Below, piece after piece: positions 1-13,100 of a stretch of 64,000 nucleotides of DNA. Position 1 is the first letter of the stretch; each line of letters starts with the position of its first letter. The translations under genes were made by a program, and so were the position numbers. The notes beneath the pieces were generated by a model, which was not told the DNA's origin, searched no databases, and saw only the letters and a program-made list of their open reading frames with translations. Source of the DNA: Populus alba (taxonomy: Eukaryota; Streptophyta; Magnoliopsida; Malpighiales; Salicaceae); contig NC_133297.1 in assembly GCF_005239225.2 (NCBI RefSeq), positions 10,714,147 through 10,778,146 on the forward strand, in the 5' to 3' direction.

Positions 1-107
1 GCTTCGGCTAAATGTGGGTGCGAAAGGCTTAATTTTTTTTTTTATTGAGGGTGTGGTTAACTTATTTGCACACCCATTAACGGCAGTAATTTATTGTAAT
101 TGCGCAG

Positions 108-3100
108 TGGTTCAAGGGAGGCTTGACCAACATTTGCTACAACTGCTTGGACAGAAATATTGAATCAGGAAATGCTGATAAGATTGCCATTTACTGGGAA
201 GGCAATGATCCTGGTTTTGAAGACAGTTTAACCTACTCCCAGCTCCTCGACAGAGTTTGCCAGGTCTTTTTTTAAAAAAAAAAAAAAACGAAAGGATATA
301 GATATAGCCTATGTACGTTGGTCACCTAAGTTGAATTTTATAGTCCTTCTGATTCTGTATTATCTTGTTTTATCTGTAGCTATCAAATTACTTGAAAGAT
401 GTTGGTGTTAAGAAGGGCGATGCTGTTGTTATTTATTTACCAATGCTCATGGAGCTCCCCATTGCCATGCTGGCTTGTGCCCGTATTGGTGCTGTTCACT
501 CGGTACAGCTGCTACGACTTGTTCTTCTCATCATTCTGCTCTCTAAATAAATACCTCTAACCCTTTTTTTTCCCCATTAGGTTGTATTTGCAGGATTTTC
601 TTCTGAATCTCTTGCTCAGAGAATCGTAGACTGCAAACCAAAAGTTGTGATTACTTGTAATGCTGTCAAAAGAGGTGCCAAGGCTATACACCTTAAAGAC
701 ATTGTTGATGCTGCCCTTGCTGAATCTGCAAAAAATGGAATATCTGTAGGTATGCATGTATGTAAATTAATTAATGGTCGTGTCTCTGAGAATTCAATTT
801 TGGTTACTGTAATATATGTGTTATATCATGAGAAACTTCACTTTTTGTGCGTTCCAAACTGAATAGAAGGTCATACTTCTCACAATATTCTTTCTTTCCT
901 TCTTTTTTCAACTCAACAGATGTATGCCTAACTTATGAAAACCAAACTGCCTTGAAGAGGGAAGGCACTAAATGGCAGGAGGGAAGAGATGTCTGGTGGC
1001 AGGTTAGTTTTCTCCTATTCTAATGTAAGAACTTCAACTTGCCACTTAACTTTAACACGTGATAAATCAATAGAGCATGGCTGTGAGGCTGAATGATTGA
1101 TTCAATGTATACTACCCCTGTTTAAGCAGGAAAGGGTAGTTTATACTCCACCAGTTGATAAATAATTGAATATGCAAAGTTTTCTTCTTCTTTTTTTCCC
1201 ATGGTAAAATGAAGGGAGATATTTTTATTGAGGAAAAAAGTCAGCAGAGTGGCCATACAATGTTGTTTTTTCATGGAAATGATTCGTCTTCAGGACTTTG
1301 TCCCCAAGTATCCTACTACTTGTGAGGTGGAGTGGGTTGATGCAGAGGATCCCCTTTTTCTGCTATATACTAGTGGAAGCACAGGAAAGCCAAAGGTAAT
1401 GAAATTCCTTAGTTAGACCAAGGATCTCCTTTTCTTGCTTCTTGTTTCTTTTCTTCTCTAAAATAAATGGTTTCCAAGGGAGTTCTTCATACAACGGGAG
1501 GATACATGGTTTACTCTGCAACAACATTCAAGTATGCTTTTGATTACAAACCATCTGACGTGTACTGGTATCCATGAAACTACGACCTGTCTTGTTGTTT
1601 CTTTTACTTTCTCTGTTTGAAGTGGCTCCTTAACCTGTTCAATTTTTATTTTTGATTTTTTTCTTGGCATTAGGTGCACAGCTGATTGTGGTTGGATCAC
1701 CGGGCATAGCTATGTGACTTACGGACCCATGCTTAATGGAGCATCTGTTGTTGTATTTGAAGGGGTAACTTATTTTGAACTTACAGTCTGGAAAGTTCTC
1801 ATTTATATTTTTTTCTTTTAATCAGAGAACTGAGTTAACAACCCAGAAACTTCATAGGTAAATCTGTGTAAACTTCTCACAATTCGAAATTCAATGACAG
1901 AAAATTTTGAATATAAACTCACGATCTTGGTAGGGTGGACTGGGTTTCTATTGAGGAAAGCAAACTGAGCATGTGTTTTAAAGTCTATTTTTCATGTGAA
2001 TACATTACCTCACAGATCAAAATTTCTAAAAAAATTGTAAAAAACAGAATTACAATTGATTGTGTTAGTAGAATATTGACTGAAATTGTATTTGGTGGAA
2101 GATTCTAATAATTTAACTGAATATGGTGCTTGTGGAAGCTATGTTTCTTTAAACATGGTCACACTACTTTCTCCCTACCAGTATCAGCTTTCAATTCCAG
2201 TTATATGGTGTAACCTTCTTGGATTTGTAGAAATTTCATTTTTATAAAATGTATCTGCATGTCCTGCAGACTCCAACTTATCCTGATGCTGGGCGATGCT
2301 GGGATATTGTTGACAAATTTAAGGTGTCAATATTCTACACTGCCCCTACCCTGGTGCGCTCCCTGATGCGTGAGAGTGACGAGGCAAGATATCCCCTACA
2401 TTTCATATAATTTGTCAGTGAAGGCATTAATAAAGTTTATGAAAAGTAGGATGGTGTTATTCCCACTCCATTATCTTATATTATTCTAGTGTATTTATTT
2501 TTTCTCCTATTTTCTATTGTGCATATCCATGTTTAGTTTGTTCTGAAAAGAAATTGTGGACGTGCAACATTATTTTTTATTTGTTATAGAATATATTGTT
2601 TCTTAGTATAGTTTGTTTTTCTTAGTTCTATTAACAAGGATCTGAAATTTTCAGTGGCTGTGAATGGATTGTCCTTCAGTACTTTATACGATCATGGGGG
2701 TGCTTTGGTTATATTATCTAGCAAATTATTATTGAAGTTTCATTTTTTTTTAAGTTTATATTTATGGTGCTTTTATTTTTGTAAGATTAAGAACTTGATT
2801 TATGCTGTCGATTTTACATGCAAGAGCACACATGCATGGTTAAAGGAGCTCTTCAAGCAAGTATTGTGAATGACATGTTAATCTCAACTATTGTTGGTAA
2901 TGCAGCATGTTACTCGCTATTCACGCAAGTCCTTACGTGTCCTTGGAAGTGTAGGCGAGCCCATTAACCCAAGTGCATGGAGGTTTTTAGCTATATTAAC
3001 TTTTTCTTGATCTGGAAACTGGTCTTTAGTTTAGAAAGAATTCTTAATGCATTTCTGATTCTTACAGGTGGTTTTTCAATGTAGTTGGAGACTCACGGTG

Positions 3101-4988
3101 CCCTATATCTGACACTTGGTGGCAAACTGAAACTGGTGGTTTCATGGTATTTTCGTATATTCTTTGTATTTGCTATTGGTGCAATGCCATCACTTCCCAA
3201 TTGTAATTGTACTATAATTGTTGTCGATGGCTACCAGAAACTTCACAGAACTTCTATTTCTCTTTGTATTTTCTAGAAGTCTTTTATCATAACTTCACCA
3301 TCGGAATATATTAAAAATTGTATCTGTGGCTGCCTGTCAGATTACTCCACTACCAGGTGCCTGGCCACAGAAGCCTGGTTCTGCTACTTTCCCTTTCTTT
3401 GGTGTTCAGGTTTTTATGCAATCAAACATCTTATCCCTTTTTCATTTAATATCTTCCCCTGGTCTATGCCTTCCCACCCTTCATCAATCTTCTTCTGTTT
3501 CAATTGTAGCCTGTCATTGTTGATGAGAAGGGTGTTGAGATTGAAGGAGAGTGCAATGGGTATTTGTGTTTAAAAAGCTCATGGCCTGGTGCATTCCGAA
3601 CTCTTTATGGGGATCATGAACGATATGAAACCACGTACTTCAAGCCATTTGCTGGCTATTATTTTACTGGTGACGGCTGTCGCAGGTTTTCTAAAATTTT
3701 GATCACATTTCCATTTTTTAATCTGCACCGTTTTATGTGTACTTAATTTTGGATTTTGATGGTGTCCATAACGGCTTAACCTTTAAGCTTTGTTTCCATT
3801 GTTATCTGGGATCCAAGAATGGCCAAAAGACTACTGATGGCTTACATCCATGTTGCAGGGACAAAAATGGATACCACTGGCTAACTGGAAGAGTTGATGA
3901 TGTCATCAATGTGAGGTATGTTTTGGGTCTCAAGCCTTTCCTTTTCTCTTTTTTTTCCTGCACATATTCCAGCGAAGTTTAAATAAATTCAGTGACTTGA
4001 ACACTTTTCAATGAAGTACAGTGACCTCTCCCTCCCTCCCTATAGTTGAAATTTGTGTTATTTCTTCTATGGTTGCAAGTGTGCAATTCTTTTCATTGTC
4101 ACCCTGATAATATGTGCAGTGGTCATCGTATTGGAACTGCTGAAGTTGAATCTGCTCTTGTTTCACATCCAAAATGTGCAGAAGCTGCTGTGGTTGGTGT
4201 TGAGCATGAGGTACGCAATGTCCCCATGTTTTTGAGAGAACAGTTAAAAATTTCTTTCTGCAGTATTTCTAAACCCTGGTACCTTTCTGTTGTTAGGTTA
4301 AAGGACAGGGGATTTATGCCTTCGTTACCCTTGCGGAGGGTGAACCTTACAGCGAGGAACTTCGGAAAAGTCTTATACTCACAGTGCGGAAGCAGGTCTG
4401 TATTCAATAGAGCAGCTTGACCAGCTTTTCAAACATATTGCTTGCTCATTAGTGCACTCGACATTTGGTGTTTTCTCACATTTTCAAAGTTGCATCTTTT
4501 AGATTTAGTATCCTGTTCATGCTGGACCCTACTCTACTGTGCAAAAAAAAGGAGGCCCTTGAAATCATGTAAAGAGGTCTTTTGTGCATACATGGTGAAA
4601 GTTTCTTGTCTGAGACCCCCTCATCTGACGTGTTTAGTTTTGTCAAGCCTAGTACATATCAGATTCCTTTCATCTGTTTGGCTGGCTTATTTGGAGTGAT
4701 TTTAAGCCATACAATCCTTAATTGATAAAAGGAGGGTGTTGTGTACAAATACATGTTTTCTAATGGCTGCACTTTCTGGAGCCTTATTGTTCCATCTTTC
4801 AGATAGGAGCATTTGCAGCGCCTGATAAAATTCACTGGGCGCCTGGCCTTCCAAAGACAAGGAGTGGAAAGATAATGAGGAGAATTTTGAGGAAAATTGC
4901 TTCCAAGCAGTTAGATGAACTCGGAGACACCAGCACACTTGCTGAACCACAAGTGGTGGAGCAACTTATAGAACTTGCTGATTGCTGA
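108..4988 (+). CDS. ACS: Acetyl-CoA synthetase (AMP-forming), C-terminal 586 residues, left end missing
   Basis: This enzyme activates acetate to acetyl-CoA through acetyl-AMP; the plant form is usually plastidic. Sixteen exons join in frame: 108-263, 380-502, 581-749, 920-1002, 1294-1395, 1479-1567, 1674-1764, 2270-2383, 2906-2982, 3068-3146, 3341-3409, 3510-3685, 3859-3915, 4120-4210, 4297-4395 and 4803-4988. The first visible exon begins [12 protein letters not shown]. The adenylate-forming signature TSGSTGKPK is in the 1294-1395 exon. Further family blocks are [12 protein letters not shown] (2906-2982), the [10 protein letters not shown] stretch (3068-3146), and [16 protein letters not shown] spanning 3859-4210. 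The C-terminal TRSGKIMRR motif in the last exon carries the lysine that is acetylated in this family. The intron at 2384-2905 starts with GC instead of GT. The start codon, N-terminus and any transit peptide lie left of the window, so plastid targeting cannot be checked. Confidence 0.95.
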
Positions 4989-5098
4989 ATTTCCTAACTC
5001 GCGGCATGGGAGGTAACTGCCGCAAGTTATATTAGAGGCTCTCTCCAAACTCTAATTAACCATGACAGTTGCTCCAGTTCAATAAAGTTCCTAGTATC

Positions 5099-5211
5099 TA
5101 TATTTCATTTACATGAGGGTACTCCCATGGCTTCTGCCAATGTGCCATGTTCATTTATATTTCATTTATACGAGGGAACTCCCATGGCTTCTGCCAATGT
5201 GCCATGTTCAT
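5099..5211 (+). repeat. Tandem duplication of about 57 bp in the presumed ACS 3' UTR
   Basis: Two adjacent copies, about 5099-5154 and 5156-5211, share the core CTCCCATGGCTTCTGCCAAT and the following TGTGCCATGTTCAT, with a few mismatches near the start of each unit. They lie 110-220 bases after the ACS stop codon, probably in the 3' UTR or just past it. No function is evident. Confidence 0.85.
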
Positions 5212-6825
5212 CGTACACTAGTGATTCCAATTGTTTATTGTCTGTCCATGTAATGCGTACAACTTCGGCTGCTTCTTTCTGATGCAACGTATGAATTAGC
5301 AGTTTTTTGATCCTCTGATTGCATTCTCAAGTTTGTTTGAACGCCAGGATTTTTTCCTAAACGCTTCATGGTTTTAGTAGCACCAATTTGTTGTCTGGTC
5401 GGAGAATCACAAGAGGAACTGCAATAAATATGCAGTCGAGTCATGAAGGTGTGGCTGAGGCAACCACACTGTTTTCTAGTGTCTACTTGCGAAAATAAAC
5501 AGGTAGTTGTATTTACTGCTCAAAATTATTTGAATATATATATAAAAAATAAACTCTTCAAAAACATGGTTTTAACAGCGTTCCATTTAAATTTGCCTCT
5601 AAAAATATTGTTGCATGGAAGACTTCATCGGAACCTTCATTGCAATGCCAAAACCTAGGCCTCACTGATGGTACTCTTCCACTTGAAATTCCAAATCCAC
5701 GAACTCCACAACTGAGCTTATTTAGCAATAACTACGATTGTTTTTTAATTACTTTTTCATTTTAAAATATATGTTAATAATATTTTTTTATTTTTAAAAA
5801 ATTTATTTTTAACATCAGCACATTAAAATAATTTGAAAATACTAAAATTAATTTAAAGTTAATAAAAAATAAAAAAAAATTTATTTTTTTTTAAAATTAT
5901 TTTTAAAACACAAAAACAGACAAGCTAGCAATCCTCCTTATCTTAAATGGTTTGGAAATAAAAAAAAAAAAAAAAATCAAATATCAATGGCTTAGTTTCT
6001 ATCTTGCAGAAAAGTTTGGCATGCTCCGATTTTCTTTCCGACACAAGCTGCAGCTGAACATTCAATTTCAGGAGCTCACTTTGGAAGCCACCCGTCGCTA
6101 GGAAGCAAAAGTTTTGGCATGTATAGCTGCATCAGGCAACCCCCTTTCTCCTTCAAGGAATCGTCTCATTTTATGAACTTGATGGAACACGTTGAAATTG
6201 TAAACTTCAGACGATCAGTAACAAACTCCATGAATGCAGCATCTAGATCAATGCCGTCAGTAGAAAGAAGCCTCGAACTTAACCGAATCCGGCACGGGGA
6301 GAGAACAAAAGGCTATCAAACTGCAAAACATCACTAGGAAAATGCCCTCAAAAGCGAGAAGCCTCTACTGAACACTGGAATCTGACAAACAAAAAGGTGC
6401 AAAATTGCAAGATGCCACGAGACTATAACTAACATAAAGTTGCATGATATGCCATAGCTGGCCAGCTGTCCGCATCCCATCAACAACACTAATTGCACAG
6501 AAACAGCAAGCAAACAATTTGACAATTCTTTCGTTCCATGGTAAAATCGTGATTGTGAGATCCCCGTGGAATAGTTTGACACATTGCAAGGATTCACGAT
6601 CACAAAGAGGAAAGGAAGGAAAGAAAGAAACGAAGAGAAGAAAATGGAAACTGTTGGTCAACCGTAACAATCCAAAATATCTGATGATGAACAGCTGAAT
6701 ATGCAATTATTTAAGCAGAAAAATCTTGTAATGTTTTGATCAAATCACGGGCACCGCCAGTCACAAAGGCCCACCGAACTTGACAAAAGCTTTCACAGTC
6801 CCGTGATAACACAACTCATGAATCC
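5212..6825. other. Intergenic region between the convergent ACS and eRF1 genes
   Basis: The two genes point toward each other. I see no supported coding region; the short open frames here lack similarity to anything I recognise. The stretch at about 5730-5930 belongs to a dispersed AT-rich repeat family listed separately. The part from about 6340 to 6825 probably includes the eRF1 3' UTR. Confidence 0.6.
5725..5935. repeat. Copy of a dispersed AT-rich repeat (MITE-like)
   Basis: The block has the family's typical order: runs such as ATATGTTAATAATATTTTTT, then TTATTTTTAACATCAGCACA, TTAAAATAATTTGAAAATAC, an A/T-rich stretch, and a terminal ACACAAAAACAGACAAGC. Similar blocks occur near 28.3, 32.1, 35.8, 40.7, 46.3, 47.1, 47.7, 50.5 and 53.5 kb. 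No coding capacity is visible. A non-autonomous DNA element is likely but not proven, since no clear target-site duplication was found. Confidence 0.6.
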
Positions 6826-8136
6826 CTAATCGGAATCCTCATAAACTTCTCCGTCGGACAGCTCATCAAATGATCGCATGTCAAGCTGGTAGCGAAGAAT
6901 ACCTCCAATTCCACCAAACCCCCTGCAAAACTGCGATCCCTCTTGTGATTTATTGGTGACGAATTCAAGTGTACAACCAAATCGCTTGTACTCATTGGCA
7001 AACCACTCAAGCAAGGGCATCTTCTCCTGAACCTCCAACTCTGCAGCAGTGGCTGAATCCCGAAAGTTACTCTGATCAGACTCTTGTTCCTTGTTCAAGT
7101 GCTTTATGATAATTTCTCCTGTAGCACTGTTTTTCAGCGTGTACCTATTGATATCTAGATTTTCCCACACGATAAGGATTTCGACAGCACCCATTTCCAG
7201 AGCCTTCAATGTATCATCAACACCAAAGACATACTTCCCAGTATCCTGGCTGATCTCCTCAAAGTATTTCCCTATCAAACGTTTTTCCTGTATAAACTTC
7301 ACATTTGATAGAATCTCAGCTGACAGCTCAATAGCTTGGTTGAAACCATTTTCTCCACCATATGAAACATCAACCACATTCAATATCTTGGCTTGCAGCC
7401 GTGGGTCAAACATATCTGACTGGCTGAGCTCAGTCTTGAAGTCAGCTGAACCAGCTAGTATCAACCCAGAAACATTGGGCTGACTGGTAGCAGGATTAAT
7501 GAAGAACTGGGTGGCAAGCTCTGCAGTTTTCCTCACATAGTTGTGCCGTTTTTCCATCCGAAGTCGAGCAAACCGCAGAGCAGACTGCCCTCCTCTACCG
7601 TGCTTCTTTGGCAAATCAACGGTAAATTTATGGAGCACTTCTCGTGTGTTTCCACTCAGTGTCCCAAATAAGGTTCCGTTCCCATCCATGACAATAAAAC
7701 CAAACTTGTCATCAGACTCTAAGAGCTCATTGAGTGCTTCTGTGTGAAACTTGTTGTCACAGAGGTACAATGATGCGTTTATAGGTTTGAAAGGTTCAAA
7801 ATCAATTGTCACCTTCTTCTCTTTTCCATCTTCAGTAACAATTGTTCCCGTATAAAGCACCAGCCCATTCGGTGGAACCTTGTTATAAAGCTTCAGCCTC
7901 TGCTGAGCAGATGTAATGGCACCCAAGACAGACTGGCGGTTCACCCTACTTTTAATGTTTGAAGCAGTTCCAAATTCATCACCCAACATCTTTGTGACCC
8001 GAGATATTTGATCACGAGGAGGCATTATAAGAGATATCATGCTCGTGCCATTACCCCTTGCAGACTCCAATGCCTTAATCAACTTTTTGATTTTCCATAT
8101 CTCAATATTCTTATCCGATTCATGACCATCAGCCAT
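6826..8136 (-). CDS. eRF1: Eukaryotic peptide chain release factor subunit 1 (eRF1)
   Basis: This cytosolic protein recognises all three stop codons in the ribosomal A site and triggers peptide release together with the GTPase eRF3. The coding region is one uninterrupted 436-codon frame, the normal eRF1 length. The stop-codon reading motif NIKS is at residues 60-63, preceded by TAS, and the second decoding motif YLCDNKF is at 124-130. The catalytic GGQ, which reaches the peptidyl transferase centre, is at 182-184 within KKHGRGGQ. The C-terminal eRF3-binding domain ends in an acidic tail ([10 protein letters not shown]). The start beginning [10 protein letters not shown] matches the family N-terminus. 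Plant eRF1 genes typically have an intronless coding region and a 5' UTR intron, as seen here. No defect is visible. Confidence 0.98.
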   Translation of the reverse strand: MADGHESDKNIEIWKIKKLIKALESARGNGTSMISLIMPPRDQISRVTKMLGDEFGTASNIKSRVNRQSVLGAITSAQQRLKLYNKVPPNGLVLYTGTIVTEDGKEKKVTIDFEPFKPINASLYLCDNKFHTEALNELLESDDKFGFIVMDGNGTLFGTLSGNTREVLHKFTVDLPKKHGRGGQSALRFARLRMEKRHNYVRKTAELATQFFINPATSQPNVSGLILAGSADFKTELSQSDMFDPRLQAKILNVVDVSYGGENGFNQAIELSAEILSNVKFIQEKRLIGKYFEEISQDTGKYVFGVDDTLKALEMGAVEILIVWENLDINRYTLKNSATGEIIIKHLNKEQESDQSNFRDSATAAELEVQEKMPLLEWFANEYKRFGCTLEFVTNKSQEGSQFCRGFGGIGGILRYQLDMRSFDELSDGEVYEDSD

Positions 8137-10140
8137 GTTGATTAACTATAGGCCGAAAAAAACTATATGATGGTTACCCTGCATAGATACAAACCAACTC
8201 CGCGTAAACAAGAAGATAAACTGTCCATCAGGAAAAAGGCATAAATGAGTCTTTTGTAACAATACTTGTAGAACACGAAATGAATGTTATTTAAATTTTG
8301 CTGTGATCAATTTTCTTATACTATGAATGAAGCATTTTCTTTTCTATATGGCGAGAACTTTACACAGGATAGCTTGTACTCACGAAGCTGCATGCAGATT
8401 TTTGCAAGAATTTGCAAGAAAGTAAACATTACAATTCCAAGATCCACACTCAAAACCCGTTCCTATTTATCTTCCAAAATGCAATGTCACTCATGTTATG
8501 AATGATCACTTTGCCAACACATATTCATAAATCAACTTGTGAAGTATTAGCATATAAGCACTTTGATTACAAAATAATATACATTGAGCACTTCTTTGGG
8601 TGTTTAAAAATTACATGAAGACAAGAAGCAATTCCCCAAAAAATTAGCATATCTTACGAGGCCAGTAAGTCACTTTCCCAGTATAGACAAATGAAAAATG
8701 GTGAGAAAATGAAAAACAGATATAGATTTCACATGTCACTTTTCATCTGCATGGCTACCAAAAGAAAGAGGGGAGAAAAAACATAAAACATACACTTAAA
8801 ACATCCTCTTATATTTCTTTTGATATCCATGGCTACCATATGCAAACAACTTTCACGGTTCAAAAAGTTCTAGCAGAATGCATTTCTTTATCACAGCAAC
8901 ATGTTGAGTTGGATCTAGCACCTTGAGTAATAATATGATCTAACTGATGATTACACCTACAGCTTCCATTAATAAAATAATGAAGCTAAAAAAATTTACT
9001 GGGATACGTAAACTTCACATTGAAACCCATAAGATGGTTGATGTCTGAATCTCCATTTCACAAGGAAGAATATTGCTGGTTAAACTATACATTGATGCAA
9101 GAGCATACAGAAATGATGTTTCACAATAGGCCTTTCAAGAGAGAGGTGTCTGGCACAGCTAAGGCCAGGAAGAAAGACCTAGCTTGAGGGGATGATAAAG
9201 TAACAAGTAAAAATAATAGTGCAGAGGTAAATATTCTCATAAAGGGAGGACAAATTACAGGTAAAGGTGAATTTATTGAGTGTTTTTCATATTGTCCTTT
9301 TTGTTGCTGAATAAAAGGAAGACAATAAAGAGAACCAGGCATCCTTCAAACTTCCAGTTGTGGAGATAGTGTAATACATAGAAAAAAAAAATAGCATTTT
9401 ATCTAATATAAGATCAGATGGCGAGGGATCTGCTGGATAACGAAGCAATTACTGAGAAAACTAGGAATATTTTTTAAACCATAGCAAGCCTTCTAAGAGT
9501 CATGTCAGCTGAAAAATCGAATCAACTAAAAATTCTCCATGGTTTCTTAATATACCCACGTGGAGAAAATCCTATTTCACACATTCCATACAGCAGAACC
9601 ACAAAAGAAACAAGAAAGAGAAGGAAAGGAAACGGTGTCAATACACTTTACTGCTATTGAAAAATATGACACCAGCATCCAGAGACGATGGCTTATCACT
9701 TAGATGAGCAAAAACAGGATTTGCAAGTAAGAGAACCAAAACCATCCAAAAGCAAAGTCTCCATCTTGATGAAATATTTGGGCATCAAACAAACCAGAGC
9801 TGAGGTCATGAAGAAGGTCAAAGCTAAGTTTTGACCCTCTCTCAAGACACGAATCAAGCACACAAGTGATGCAAAAAAACAGATTGGAAGATGAAAATTA
9901 TCACCAGATCTACTTCCATAGTGTTGTGCTGTCTACTTGTAGAAAAAAGACATCCATTTTCAGACAAAAACATTAATAATAAGAAGAAGAATAAAAAGCA
10001 GATGAAAAGAAGCTGAAACTCAGAAAATTACCTGTAAGAAGATGAGCTCCCCTTCCTATGCAGGCGAAATGAGCTGCTTTGCTTACTACTCTGTAGTTTA
10101 CTCACTTGACTAGTCAAAGATGTTTCTTAGGGGCTAGGGC
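8137..10140 (-). promoter_or_regulatory. eRF1 5' leader with a 1.85-kb leader intron, and promoter-proximal DNA
   Basis: On the minus strand a good acceptor (CTATGCAG, then GGTAACC) leaves a leader exon segment ending at the ATG (8137-8178). A good donor (CTTCTTACAG followed by GTAATTTT) puts the end of an upstream non-coding exon at 10032. The inferred intron is 8179-10031. The upstream exon runs to roughly 10.13 kb, with no obvious TATA box. The short open frames in the intron look like chance. The splice sites are inferred from sequence only. Confidence 0.5.
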
Positions 10141-13100
10141 TTCCCTTTGCGCGTGCATGCTAAACCCCTCCTCCTTTTTTTCTTTTGTCCGATCCCCATA
10201 TTTCTTTTTTGTTTTTCAACCTTCATCTCTCTTTATACTATTTTTTTATTCAACCTTTGTTTTTTAAGATCTTTTAGAAAAATTGGAAGAAGCTCACATT
10301 TATGACTGACCACTTGTAGAGAAAATCTGTCGCCGCCTCATGCAAGACATCTTTGCCAGCACCAGCCCTCAATTTCCACCTCGCCGATTTGTATCAAGAA
10401 AGATACCTAGGAAAGGTTTTTTGTCCGAGAAAGAAGAAAAACTTGTCTGTGGATTCAGCCACCTCTAAAGAAGAATTGACTCTCAAGAAAGATCTTGGTT
10501 GCCCATATGATCTAAGTAGAGGATTTTCCCGTCATTAGCTTTTTCAACTAATGATAGTTTTTAATGAATAATCTCAAACCATAAACTAAAAGTGTGCGTG
10601 TGTAACTTTCTTTCATGAACTAGTTTGGTCACCATCTTTGACGACAACAACAGCAGCAGCAAAATGCAAGAGAAAAGGGACAAATGATGTGTATCGCCGA
10701 GGGATTGATTCGGTTTTGTGTTCTGTTCTTGCCAATTCAATTGTGTTTGGCAAATTCTCCATCCATATACATTAACAGGCTCTTTGTAATTTCACTGCAC
10801 ATTCTTAGCACTTCATACTTTATAAAGTTGGTTAAATTTGCAACTACTGAGTCTGAGTGGAATGTCATAGTGGCAATATCATTGGCCAGGTATTAGATAA
10901 TTTTATTTTTTTTGGATTGAATTTAATGATTTGAATTATTATTTTTTGTCTAAATATGGAGATCTTGCAATACCAAGAAAAAAAATATAAAGCTCAATTA
11001 ATGTTTAGTTTGACAAAATTAAATTAAATTTTATTTATTTAAAATAATTAAGACTTTAAAAACCACATTAAAAACTAAAATAAGTACGAGAGACTAAGTG
11101 AATGGATACTTAAAAACTGGATAGGGCATGCAACCCACATGTCAGTGTATAAGGGGATATGTTGCACTCTAGCAAGGCATGCAACTTCATTCAATGTCAG
11201 AACACCGCTATTATTGGTGGAGTTTAAAGCACTTTAACAAGAACTTTCTTAGGAAGCAACACGTGTTGACAAAAAAAATAACGTTGTGGCTCTAGCAGCC
11301 TTTTATTTCTTTTCATCTTTCTTTTCTCTTTTACTCTCCTTGATTTCCACTCTGATTCTCTCCAAAATAGCAAGATGCCATGTCATTATATTTTATGTCA
11401 TATTTGGTCTTTATTCTTTTAATTATTTTTATTTTTAAAAAAAAAATTATTTTATTTTTCAATATTGGACTGATTGGGGATTGAACTTTGTAATTTTTTC
11501 TAGATTTTTTTTTATGAGGCAATCTTGATCTCATAAGTAGTGTAACGAGTTTGAAAGATTAACTTGATTGGAAACGAGGCTTCATGATTTTTTTTTTATT
11601 GGGTTATATCAGTCTCATGTACTGGGTAGCGAGTTTAATAGATAAACATGAGTTGACATGAGTCTTTTTTGGGTTGTTTTTTTAAATTAAATACTTTTTG
11701 GTATCGTCCTTTAATATTTAGTTGATTTGTTAATCAAGCTTCGTAATTTTATTTGGTTTGATTTTTATGAAATTATCTCAGTCTTGAGACTTAGATAGAA
11801 AGTTTGGTATACTAGCTTAGGTTGACTCGTGTCTGTTTTTTTTATCCTTTTTTTTTTTTTTTTTCTATGATGTTGTCCCATTGTTATGAAGTTAGTCATG
11901 TGTTTGCCATTTAAACTAGGGTTGATTCAAGTTGTTTTTTTTAATTTGATGCCTTTTTTTTTTCAACATTAAAAATCATGTTGATATGCCTTTTTTTTAT
12001 TATTAGAAATGTATTTTAAATTTCATTTAATTTCTATTTTGTTATTAAATATGATTATAGAAATCTTTTTGGGGTCTTAGCAAATATCTTTTCAGAATAT
12101 TAACAAATGTTTATTTGTTTATGTTATTTTGATCACCTTTTTTTAATTCAATTTATTTTATTGTCATTGCTGTTTTTTATTATATAATTAAATGAAACTA
12201 ACTTATTGAACTTAGTTGGGTCTATTACTCAAATCACAAGTTTTTCTTACTTATTTAAAACACGATAACAACACCTAGATATTTTTTTATGTTTACAAAA
12301 TTAATCATGCCCACAGGGTAACGTGGAGTATTAATCTAATATTTTACTATTGGGATACTTAGATATGGATGAAGTACATTACTAATATGTGGCATATAAT
12401 ATTGTAGAAAACAAAGTTATTACGATTAGCTTGACTCATATCCCGATCCAAGGTCTAGTTTATAGATTGGACGAGTTAATCAAGATTGACTCGAATCAAT
12501 CCAAATTGGTATCATTTCAAGTTTTTTTTTTTAGAAAAGTTAAGACAATATTGTTTTGATTTTTCTTTTTTAAAAGACAAATCAAAGTTTACCCGAGTTG
12601 ACCATGTTTGACTATGTTAACTTCTATCTAGTTTAAATTAAAACTTAGGTAAAATCAAGTCCTTCATTGGTAAGTTACTGAATTGACGTATCAAGCTAAA
12701 CCTATTTTTATAACACTAGTAGAAATTTACATAATTTGGAACTGCAGTAGGAAAAAAATTAAATTATGGTAAGCCAACTAAAGTAGAAAATGATTCAAGT
12801 CACCACCTAGTGAGAATGTTGATGGGGCTGAGGCAGCAGCATTCAACGAGATGTTGCCATGAGCTAAAGAAAAATTAACAAGATAACTAAAGCATATGAG
12901 GTTAGTTTGACTATTCATATGAAAACTTGAATAGTTGGATTTTAAAAAAATATATTTCTTTCAATTAAATCCTTTTATAACCTAATTAGAAAAAAAATGC
13001 TTGAAATTATGATAAAAATACAAAGTTGAAAGTTACGAGACTAAAATATAAAACACGAAGAAAATATATAGCTAATCTCATATCAGTGATAATTTTTATT

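Noticed and set aside
7091..7483. 130-codon plus-strand open frame
   Set aside because: It is the complement of the eRF1 coding region, whose identity is certain; no plant protein-like motif is seen in this frame.
10684..10896. 70-codon plus-strand frame rich in hydrophobic residues
   Set aside because: It is short, lies in repeat-rich DNA, and has no motif or promoter support; the hydrophobicity follows from T-rich codons.
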